Shown one piece after another: positions 52,525 to 62,499 of a DNA stretch of 64,000 nt. Within the stretch, counting starts at the first letter, position 1. Every line of letters starts with the position of its first letter. The translations under genes and the position numbers were made by a program. Below the pieces are notes generated by a model, which ran no database searches, had not been told where the DNA came from, and saw only the letters and a list, made by a program, of their open reading frames with translations. The stretch lies in NCBI RefSeq assembly GCF_905163445.1, contig NC_053182.1, forward strand, positions 20,481,501 to 20,545,500. Direction: 5' to 3'. Source of the DNA: Pararge aegeria. Lineage: Eukaryota; Arthropoda; Insecta; Lepidoptera; Nymphalidae.

Positions 52525-53215
52525 TCTTGTGGGAGGCTTTGGCCGTGGCTAGTTACCACCATACCGACAAAGACGTGCCGCGATTTAGTATTCCGGTACG
52601 ATGTCGAGTAGAAACCGATTAAGGGTATGACTACCATACTCCCTAACAGGTTAGCCCGCTACCATCTTAGACTGCATCATCACTTCGCCCCAGCACGGCT
52701 AGCATGGCCAGGAGACAATTATATCCCCGGGGAAAGGGTAAAAGTTTATCTTCTCCCACAGCTTTATCAACTCTCAGAGCACTGGCGCACAAGTGGAAAT
52801 AATATCCAAATAATATATGTGTAATAATGAACGGGGGTAAACTTCTCCTATCCCCTGTTCCCGTGCTTTAGCAGGTGGAGACGTTAATTATATCCCCAGC
52901 AGGGCTAGCACGGGCGGGAGATAAAAATCATATCCCCCGATTATATACCCTCAAGGGAATACAAGAAGTTTACCCCCGTTTATTATTACACATATATTAT
53001 TTGGGTATTATTTTAACTTGTGCACCAGTGCTCAGAAAGTTGATAAAGCTGTTGGAGAAGGTAAATTTATATCCTTTCCCGGGGAGATAATTGTCTCCTG
53101 CCCATGCCATACTGTCAGGGGATATAATCGGGGCATATTATTTTTGTCTCCGGCCCGTGCTAGCCCTGCTGGTGAGATTGCAGTCGAGGGCTAACTTGTT
53201 GTGTAACAAAAGAAG
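52525..53215 (+). repeat. Third tRNA-SINE-like repeat split by a foldback element
   Basis: GGAGGCTTTGGCCGTGGCTA, CCCTAACAGGTTAGCCCGCT and AGACTGCATCATCACTTCG lie left, GGTGAGATTGCAGTCGAGGG and CTAACTTGTTG right of the foldback. The same repeat is uninterrupted at 55938-56170, where it has a tRNA-like head (CTCCCTAGCGCAATGGTGAG, GGGTAAGATTCCCAGC). Confidence 0.7.
52685..53175. mobile_element. Large foldback (MITE-like) element
   Basis: Arms of about 150-200 bp: AGGAGACAATTATATCCCCG, GCTTTATCAACTCTCAGAGC and ATAATATATGTGTAATAATG with CGGGGGTAAACTTC return inverted as GAAGTTTACCCCCG, TTATTACACATATATTAT, GAAAGTTGATAAAGCTG and CGGGGAGATAATTGTCTCCT. The outer ends are CAGCACGGCTAGCATGG and CCGTGCTAGCCCTGCTG. 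No ORF. Inserted in the SINE at 52525-53215. Confidence 0.82.
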
Positions 53216-53219
53216 TATG

Positions 53220-54235
53220 GAAAGCTGGATAAAGTTTTAGATAAATATATTAATAATTAAAACCTTTCAAGCCGAGAAGGCAAGAAGCCACGACGTATCA
53301 GTAGTGAAGTCAACGTGGCCCAGTGAGAACGGAGCCGCTTCGCTGATAGGATCAGCACGAGTCTGTTTATCCGACATCGATTTACTCTTTATTATCGTGT
53401 CCTTACAATAAAGTGTACTGATATGATATTTACTGGAAACATAGAACTAGACAGTTTAGTGAAAGTCCAGGATATCGAATAACATAGATTATTTATTTTA
53501 TACAGCTATGTATTCTCTGTTAGCGAATAAAAACAGCTATATCCATGTCATCTGGCTTTTCCTACAGCTAAATCTATACTTTGCATTAAGTATATCTAAC
53601 TATATTGGAATATAATTGAAATATTTGTAAGTTACGCGTTAGTCATCATCAAAAACCTAACTATAACAGTCATCTGCAGGTATGAAGGCATTTCCCAACG
53701 GCAGTGTTTGTCCATAAACACCTCGCTTCCTGAAGTTGAAGTCCTACCGCTTCCAATTTATTTAGAGGCTTTAAAATTAAGTTACAAGAACTAGTGAATT
53801 TTCAAGAACCATGGGGATTCACTAGGGCTCGGTGACAGTGACAATCTTATGATCGTTTATTGACCAAAGACGTATTGTTTTAGACTGCTTATCCACCAGA
53901 GATGTGCAAAGATCTGTAGTTCATTACTGGCTTAGCTGAATACTGGTGAAAATTAACGCTTATCGACGCGGTGCTGATGTTATTTGGATAAAAAAATGCG
54001 TCTTTAGGATGGAAGTTAAGTATGTTAGCTAGCGATGTGCTATAAAATATACCAGCAGTGGAAACAGTCACGTAGTTTCTTGCCGGCTTCTTCTCGGTAG
54101 AATCTGCCTTCCCAACCGGTGGTAGAGTCACTACACACAGACAGACTTGACGTTTCAAAAGTGCCTACTTGATTTTGAATTTGAAATTTTTGAATTTACT
54201 AAAATCCCCCTGTATATGTATTGTGTGCTATAACG
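53220..54235. other. No gene seen
   Basis: Unremarkable AT-rich DNA; 54070-54190 is a LINE-tail fragment (CAGCAGTGGAAACAGTCACG, GCCGGCTTCTTCTCGGTAGA). Confidence 0.45.
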
Positions 54236-54325
54236 TTATTGAGCTGCGAACATGCGCCTGCGCAGGGCGTGGAATGCGCGCTCCAGATCGTCGCACGAGC
54301 CCTCAGCGCGCGCCGCTTCTTGTCG
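54236..54325 (-). CDS. Candidate terminal exon of an unknown gene
   Basis: After acceptor-like AGAAGCTAG, 29 codons then TAA: RQEAARAEGSCDDLERAFHA followed by LRRRMFAAQ. The segment is a CpG-rich island in AT-rich DNA and third positions are mostly G or C, like the laminin exons. The peptide would form an amphipathic basic helix. No neighbouring exon is identified, and the acceptor lacks a clear pyrimidine tract. Confidence 0.3.
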   Translation of the reverse strand, partial: RQEAARAEGSCDDLERAFHALRRRMFAAQ

Positions 54326-55937
54326 CTAGCTTCTTGTGACATTGTCTCACTCGCAACACGTTGATGGAATGCTTTGATAAGTGATAACGCCGGTATGGGG
54401 ATCCGTTACGAGACGGTGCTGATGTATGTATCGAAGGATATTCTCCCGTTATTTGACAATCGATCACTTCGACATGGACTATTGACGTGGTATCCGTAGG
54501 CTTTGATTAAATACACAGACGTCGGCAACCTTTTATTATTGTTAGGTTTTTAGTACAAGTAAATTTTAATAGGAGACTTTATTTAGGAACTTTGTGTCGT
54601 ACACCGCGTTGCTACGGAAAGCAGGCTAAGCCGTCGCTCTGGGTTGTTATCATGAACGTGAAAACCATCGTTAAAATCCGTCAACCACATTTACGCTTTT
54701 ATAAAAGCCTCTCTTCAGTGTGAAAGGAGTCCTTGCAGAAGACTTTTATATGCTTACGATGATGAAACATATTTATTAAATTTTCCAGAGATACACGATT
54801 AATTTATGGCAAATACTTATACCTAATAACAATATAAAAAAAATAAACGCGGTGAAAGCCTAGTGGGTAAGGCTTCGGTTTTCTGACTTGGAGACCGAGT
54901 TTGAGCCCCGGCACGCACGACTAACTGTTCGGAGTTAGTCGTGCGTGCAGGTTTTTCACGATGTTTTTCCTCCACCATTAAAGCAAGTGATATATCAATT
55001 GATTAAATTAAAAACGCACATAAGTTAGAAGGAAAGAATGCTATTGGCAGTGGCGTGCACTGTGTTTCTTACCAGGGTATGCATACAGGCAAACATCCTC
55101 CTCTTATACGAGTTATATATAAATTTTAGGGTAGGCAGTGCTTTTGTGCATGTATGAAGTGCTCGCCCCTGGCTATTGGGCTATCACAGCACCCACAATA
55201 TTATAGTTAAATAAATATAATGTCTACGGATGGCTATACCTAATTGTACAGTGATGGCAATACACTCTAGTATCTATAGCCGGTGGAAGTCATACGGATA
55301 GCCTGACCTAGATCCCGTGCGTAGGTGGCCACTGACCGACACGCAGTTCCTGCTAAATCTTAACTAAATCTAGTCTAAACGTCAACATTTATAATAGAGA
55401 ATTCATTATGTAATTTTGAACAATATAATAACATAAATAATATATAGTATATACAATCTTGTTACTATGTGCCTACATATATATATATTGTATGTTTAGT
55501 ATCATTAGAAATTCAAAATTCATTAATTTTAAGTTGGCCTAGTTTATAAGCACTTTTGAAACTTCAAGTCTTTTTGAAATGACTCTACCACCGCTTCGGA
55601 AGGCAGATTCCACTGAGAACATCGGGAAAGAAACTTAGCAGATTGCTCTTTTCCAACATTATTTTATAGTTTAACAATCTTTAGAATTTCTCTGTTTTGT
55701 GAGAGATGACAGCGGAGTGGCCTGCTTCCAAGCATCCTTGTCGTTAAGGAATTAATCAATCGCGTAGTAACCACGATTGGTTAAATGTGCAATATATTGT
55801 TTCAACTTAGGTAAAGGTAGATCTAATATTACCTTCGGTATCATGTTATAAAAGCATATACCCATCCCCACAAAGGATTTCTGTATATTCACTAATTTAT
55901 GTCCGTTTTCAGTAAGTCGATTGTTAATTTTATTTTT

Positions 55938-56170
55938 GACTACCTCCCTAGCGCAATGGTGAGCGCTGTGAAGGTCCCGGGTAAGATTCCCAGCAGGGGA
56001 AATTTGGTCTGGTCTGGTGGGCTTTGGCCGTGGCTAGTTACCCTACAGACATAGATGTGCCGCTAAGCGATTTAGTGTTCCGGTGCGAATTCGCATAGAA
56101 GGGGTATGACAACGCTACTCCCTAACAGGTTATTGCAGTTAAGGGCTAACTTGTAGACTAATAAAGAAAA
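55938..56170 (+). repeat. Third tRNA-SINE-like repeat, near complete
   Basis: CTCCCTAGCGCAATGGTGAG and GGTCCCGGGTAAGATTCCCA resemble tRNA boxes A and B; body TTTGGCCGTGGCTAGTTACC, ATGTGCCGCTAAGCGATTTA, then CTCCCTAACAGGTTATTGC and an AAAGAAAAGG tail. Partial copies at 45088-45200, 45855-45960 and 25925-26070 (inverted). Confidence 0.72.
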
Positions 56171-56767
56171 GGAAAAAATAATCATCCGCAGCCCACGTCT
56201 TATAAACGTCCCACTGCGGGCACGGACCCAAAACACTGCTCCAATGCGGGTTGGTGGGCTATTTATTAATTATTATTGTACCCATATTTTGAAGTATACT
56301 AACTACTTTATAAAATAATACAACTTAAATCTTAGGATCAAGAAAGGAAAGAGATCTCTTAAGGAGGTAAACTTTCCTTAGTTCCTTATTTTTTTTTTAT
56401 CTTAGTTTTTGGTACATGAAAAATAATAATAAAAACAAATAAATAAATAAAAATGCCGCCAACCCTACAAACTTAGTAAAATATCGTGTACTATTAACCA
56501 GATAACCGCCCGTGGCATTGGTCGTGTACACTCAGCCCTCAGCCGGGTTATGATAGACATGTTTATGAAGACGTAATAAGGTTCCGCCCACGTTCACAAG
56601 CACCTACCTCTAATCCTTTCATGGGCGTTTTAGGGCGAGTCAGGAGGTAATTTTAACACAGAATGAATTTATAATATACCATTACAGACATGGGATTGAC
56701 TGGCCCTATGGGTCTAAAACACTAATCGTAGAGTAATTGAACCATCTAAATATAATCCGAGACCTCT

Positions 56768-57030
56768 TTGACGGCCGACTGACGCAGTCGGCAGCGACCC
56801 TGCTTTCTGTGTCCAAGGCCGTGGGTTCGATTCCCACAACTGGAAGGTGTTGTGTGATGCACATGAATGTTTTTCAGTGTCTGGGTGTTTATTTGTATAT
56901 TATAAGTATTTATGTATATTATTCATAAAAATATTCAACAGTCATGTTAGTACCCATAACACAAGCTACGCTTACTATGCGGCTAGATGGCGATGTGTGT
57001 ATTGTCGTAGTATATTTATTTATTTATTTC
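56768..57030 (+). repeat. Metulj-type tRNA-SINE, complete
   Basis: GACGGCCGACTGACGCAGTC, GTGGGTTCGATTCCCACAAC (intact box B), body, AGCTACGCTTACTATGCGGC and a TTTA-repeat tail. The best full copy here. Confidence 0.85.
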
Positions 57031-57167
57031 TTTATACTAACAAAATGCTTGGCAGACGGGTTGTTTATGGCAGTAGTTTCCAGTAGTAGCACAGGGGCCG
57101 CGGCTGCTCTCTAATCATTTTGATCTTTAAGCTTAAAGAACGCATTTGTTCCTGTTTTACGTAATAT

Positions 57168-57545
57168 TGACGGTACGCCGAATGGCGCAGTTTGCAGCGA
57201 CCCTGCTTTCTGAGTCTAAGGCAGTCGATTCCCACAACTGGAAAATGTTTGTGTGATGAGCATGAATGTTTTTCAGTGTCTGGGTGTTTATCTGTATATT
57301 CTAAGTATTTATGGATATTATTCATGAAAATAAGATAGAAGCAGGCGTTACTTGGCGGAAATCAATGATGTATTATGAAAATTAAGTTTAATTGGCTATA
57401 CTTCGCGAAAAGCAGGAGAATCTGCATGGTGTAATTAATTATTTCTTCAATCATTATACTGCACACCAAACAGATCTTTGGCAATGTACCCTCTACGCAC
57501 GTTTCACTCCGAAACCGGAGCATCCTCAGGAGATGTTGACTTAGG
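57168..57545 (+). repeat. Metulj-type SINE joined to a foldback MITE half
   Basis: SINE 57168-57330 (CGCCGAATGGCGCAGTTTGC through CTAAGTATTTATGG), cut at ATTCATGAAAAT, followed by the left half of the TTCGGCAATGTACC-type MITE (57336-57545, AGAAGCAGGCGTTACTTGGC to GGAGATGTTGACTTA). Confidence 0.75.
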
Positions 57546-58394
57546 TGGCAACTATATTCTGATCCACCGCCACCACGCGGAATTTTGGATGTTTTTCAAT
57601 ATATTATAAATATATGAACACCAAAAAATAAACCACCTTTTGCCATAACGTTCCGATATATTATACTGTTTAGCCTTTAAGGCTTGCGTGGCCGTGGCAG
57701 TCATGTAACCCTCACCTTACCAAGGCAGGAAGCTGACGCTTAATTCGGCCTAGGCTAGACGCGTGGGCGAACGAGCCTCAATGGAGACCCGGCCGCCTCC
57801 GGATCGCAGCTCCCAAGTACTTTCTAACATCATTCATAATCCTATTAATAACAGGCTATCACCCCTCAGTTGTAAAGCGAGCCTGTAAAGTCAGGGTTAC
57901 GATACGATAGACATGTTTATGGGGGCGTAATTATGTTTAGCCTACGTTTCTTTGGCGTTTAATATGTACTCAGTTTTATATTTGACTTGTACAATTTCTG
58001 GTCTTCTGTGAAATTAAGAAACTCTCCAGCGGCTATGCCATGGCCAGAAGCTACTTACTGACCACATAATTAAGATCACACGGAAACCGTCTACACGACT
58101 ATTATTAAAACATCCAAAACCACTCCAATTTAGTAGTGCTTCTCGAACAGGCGTTTAGCCACTTCCTACTATTAAGCAGTTGACAGTAATTATTTAAACT
58201 CTAATGCTCCAACCGTTTACCATACAATGGGAAAATGGAAAAAAGTTTGTGAGCTAGCAAAATTTCACGGGTGTGAAGTTAGACGTGTGCGGGGCTACGT
58301 GTACGTGCGTGTTCACTGTTTTTGGACACAATGCTCTACATACAATAATGGCTGAATGAGGGTTATGTATGTTCCTAATTTTGAATTGGAAAAA

Positions 58395-58780
58395 GTTATC
58401 AAAATTAAGCTTAATTATGCTTTAAAGCAGGAGAATCTGTGTGGTGTAATTTATAATTTCTTCAATCCTTATACTCCACACCAAACAGATCCTCGGCAAT
58501 ACACCCTCTACGCACGTTTCGCTCCGAAACAGGAGCATCCTCAGGAGATGTTGACTTTACAATGAATAATTGTTAAGTAATGAATAACTTAACAATTATT
58601 CATTGTATGAATAACTTAGTTATGAATTACTTAACAATTATTATTGTAAGGATTGAAGAAATTATACATTACACCACACAGATTCTCCTGCTTTTCGCGG
58701 AGTACAGCCAATTAAGCTTAATTTTGATAATATATCATGGATTTCCGCAAAGTAACGCCTGCTTCTAACCAATAATTGGA
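58395..58780. repeat. Foldback MITE (TTCGGCAATGTACC family), long copy
   Basis: AATTAAGCTTAATTATGCTT, CAGGAGAATCTGTGTGGTGT and GCACGTTTCGCTCCGAAACA at the left; ACACCACACAGATTCTCCTG and CCAATTAAGCTTAATTTTG inverted at the right. The centre repeats TAATGAATAACTTAACAATT and its complement, giving several alternative hairpins. Confidence 0.78.
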
Positions 58781-59371
58781 AAAAGCTTTTCTAAATTTTT
58801 TTTTTTGTATGTAGGCTTATTTAATAGTAGTGACTCTAAGACAGGCTCCGAAGGTACTTAAGATAATAGGTAGATGCAACTATTCTGGAGACGGACCGAG
58901 GATACTTTCTTTCCTACGTTCCCACAGGTTTTTTATAAAGTGAAACAAATGCGAACAATGTCGCGGTATATAGCTAGTAACAAATACAAATCAATCCATG
59001 AATGTGCTCAGTTTATTTTGAGAAAATAAAATGCCCGTGGGCTGTAATAGCCAATTGTCTATTCATTGTATAATTTTTCCCAGTTCTTAGGAAACGCCAT
59101 AAAAGGTGAATCTAGTTTATGATAATAAATGGCCGGGTTAGGCAATGTCGCGCCGATTAATGGAGATTAACTGCGATTAACACAGCATGCCGGTCGTGTA
59201 GGGCATTCCGCTATCTCAACAATGTGGATTGCCCAATGGCTGTTAATTCTATATTCTATTATAGGAAATAATTGCCTCTTAAAGTTAACACATAAAACCA
59301 TCCGTAAATCTTCTAGAAATTTCCTCTAAATCTAGATAAACACTTATAAATTTTATAATAATAATAGTCTT

Positions 59372-59502
59372 ACCTATATTGAGATAGAATTATCTCAATG
59401 TTATGAGCATCCTAAAGCATCCTATAGTGTTTAGAAAACCTATATTGAGATAGAATTATCTCTAGTTATGAGCATCCTAAAGCATCCTATAGTGTTTAGA
59501 AA
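59372..59502 (+). repeat. Tandem duplication of a 66-bp unit
   Basis: Unit 1 is 59372-59437 and unit 2 is 59438-59502. They differ at a few bases (CTCAATGTTATG against CTCTAGTTATG). Each unit holds ATTGAGATAGAATTATCTC, an imperfect palindrome, and AGCATCCTAAAGCATCC. Confidence 0.9.
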
Positions 59503-60164
59503 TTAATACAGGAAATATAAGAATATGTTAGTAACTGAAAAAAATATACCTAAGTGATGTCCACACATAAAAATTACTTCTGACTTTATCCCAAAATATT
59601 AAAAATTAACCAATAAAAACGAACCTACTGCAATTTTTTGTTAGGGGTAACTTAGACATTTTTTTCTATCGAGAAAATTTTACGGAATCATGTAAAACGA
59701 GTACAAATTTGGTCAAGAGCACTCAGCACTTAATTGTATATATTTTTATTATTAGGTTTAAAATATATAATCCCAAAAACTACCAATTCGATTTTTTTTT
59801 TGCATTATGCAATTGCCCGTTACCGCCCTAGGGAGGTTAATGACACAACATAATACAACCACACAAACAAACATGTAAGATGGGATATAAATAAATAAAT
59901 ATAGTAGACAAGCCATTTATGCTCGTGACAATGGAGGAGCTCTGGTGAAGTTGCGTTCTTAATTTATTACCCTCTACAGGAAACGAGTCTTCTTTCAGTT
60001 GAATAAAAATAAAACTTCTTTGAATAAAAATTAAGTCTTTTTCATTCGAATAGTTTAGATCATGTCATCACGCTGGCAGCCAAATGCGGATTGGTGGAAC
60101 TCATCAGTCGTGCAACAAACAGTCGTGCAAGTTATCTTAAAGTAAGTGATACATCCCTATCCCT

Positions 60165-60490
60165 ACTTCCCTACTAATACTATAAATGAGAATGTAAGTT
60201 TGTTTTTTACGCTTTCTCGCAAAAACTACTTACTTAACCGACCATCACGAAACTTTGTACACATATTCCTGATTTATTAGAAGTAATAATATTCACAGAT
60301 TCCTGTATTAGAAGTAATATAGGATGCTTTTTATCCTGAAATTAAGCTGAGTTCTCTTGGGAGAGGAGACGAAAGTGTTTGACGATTTTACACCAGGCTT
60401 AGATATCCTAAATACATAAAGTGCTGCCACATATATGAGGCACATGTCTTTCGACTAAAGCGGACGAAGTCGCGGGCAACAGCTAGTAAT
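60165..60490 (-). repeat. LINE-derived repeat (GCGGGCAACAGCTAG end)
   Basis: Antisense member: ATCCCTATCCCTACTTCCCT, GTAAGTTTGTTTTTTACGCT, AGTCGCGGGCAACAGCTAGT. Confidence 0.68.
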
Positions 60491-60899
60491 AACATAAATG
60501 TAAAACCCGTATAATCTGAAATGCCACAAATGCGTGCCGTGGATTGAACCCGGTCAACCCGAAAGGTAGACCGAACAACCACTAGGCTATCCTAATAATC
60601 CGCTTGTGTTCTGATTTATGATAACTAAATCAGTACAACTCCGTAGCAAACTTTGCGCATAGGTTTTGTTACTTTCCGTTACCGGCGCGATGGTATCAGA
60701 CAGCGTGGACCTTTCGTTTCGAAATCGTGAAATGCACAATGTACACAGCCGCAGTGATTTAATGCCTGACCGATCGTTCAAATTGATGTTTAGTTAGATT
60801 CAGACTTTAAGTAGGCCCATTGGGAATAGAGCTGGGTGACATTTCTAACAACTCTGCAACGGCCTTGTAATTGGCCTCATTAAATCTCCATTATTTTAT

Positions 60900-61405
60900 A
60901 CTAGCTAGCTAGCTTCTGCCCGCGACTTCATCTGCGTGGACTTCAGAATTGGTTCTAAAGTTTCGCTCGTTAACAACTTTTAGTTTTCGCTCGGGAACTT
61001 CTGAAGGAGTCGGGATAAGGATAGGCTACCTTAGCCTTGTTCTTTTCCACGTCAAAGGCTACATGCGTGCCAAATTTCATCCAAATCCGTTTAGCCGTTT
61101 CTGCGTGATTGAGTAACGAACATCGACACTTTCACATTATAATATTACTAGACATGCCCTGCGGCTTCGTCCGCGTAAATTTCGGGACGCAGTGTACTGC
61201 TACATAGTCTACACCGTCGTAGTCATACATGAGATTTTTGACTAACATTTTTTATCTTTCGTAAAAAATATATATATTTTTTTAATGTTACTTCTGATAC
61301 CTCCAGGTATATGTGTGCAGAGTTTAATGAAGATCGGTTAAGTAGTTTTCTCGTGAAAGCGTAACAAACAAACTTACATTACATTTATAATATTAATAGG
61401 CATCT
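60900..61405 (+). repeat. Two adjacent LINE-derived repeats
   Basis: First copy 60900-61150 (TAGCTTCTGCCCGCGACTTC to CACATTATAATATTACTAG), second 61150-61405 (GACATGCCCTGCGGCTTCGT to TTTATAATATTAATAGGC). Head-to-tail arrangement from an insertion at the end of the first. Confidence 0.65.
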
Positions 61406-61949
61406 TCCTATTAAATCTGTACGTTAGCACAACTAGCTTTTGTCAGAGTACTTTGTTCGAGTTTATTTACAAATTCCGAGGGAACCGTTTGTTTTACTAT
61501 TTTAAGTACTTTCCGCGGTTTCAACTAACTATATGCTAAAAATCTAAATGATTGGTTGCTTAGTTATGGAGTGAAGGAAGAAGAAACAAACAAACACTCA
61601 TTTGCATTTATAATATTACTTGTGATTGAGCAGATGGCCAACATATGGTAAATGGAAAACCATTGCATAAAATCAGAGCAACACTTTGCATTTACACACA
61701 CTTTATTAACACATACAAGGAAACCTGGAGGATTCGGCTGTGACCAGGCCATCGACATTGGGACCCCCCATGCATTGTCAAAACCTTGGCGAGAGTGCGG
61801 TGAATACGCAAGTGCATACCATACTCTCACTTATAGGTCTGTCGAGGGACACACAGAGTTTTTAGTGGGTGCAAGTCCCACATAACCACTCCGTTTCCCA
61901 TAACGGAGTGGCATGCATCAGGCATTTTCTCTGTTTAAAAAAAAAAAGG

Positions 61950-62160
61950 GCATACAAGGAATACGTTCCGCATCACACCGCCTCATGGCGTAGGTGTCAA
62001 GCCTCATGGGCCAGTAATAACGCAACCGCTTCCTTCAGACCGGAACACAGCATTATGGCTTGGCGGCAAAAAATAGCGTAGTGGTAGTACTTCCACGGAC
62101 ATGATCTGTCAAAAAAACTGTCATTTTGAAATTGGATGAGTAACCGGCATTATATTACAG
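61950..62160 (-). repeat. Interspersed repeat (AAGCAGATGAACCACC family)
   Basis: GCCTCATGGGCCAGTAATAA, CTTCAGACCGGAACACAGCA and GCGTAGTGGTAGTACTTCCA belong to the family at 7080-7380 and 46520-46660. Confidence 0.55.
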
Positions 62161-62499
62161 GAAAAAGTTTTCTAGATGCGACAATGCAGCATGTTATGTA
62201 ATAATATATGTGTAAAGAAAATCTCTTTTCTCGAGTTCGTATATTGAACCTTTTTTAAAGTCACCAGTGTTATTTAACAAGAAATTATTTAAAGACCTGA
62301 AGTAAAGACTTTAAATGATGTTTCTTGTATTTTCACAGAAAAGCAGTTTCTTCTTTATTGCAACTACACATTTAAGGGGATATAATAAACATTATTATAT
62401 ATAACTCTAATGTATATGATAAAATCCAAATCGCTGTATTTGTGAGTTCACTCAGAGTGCAACAAAATAAATCCGTCTTCTCGGCTATCACAATGAGGG

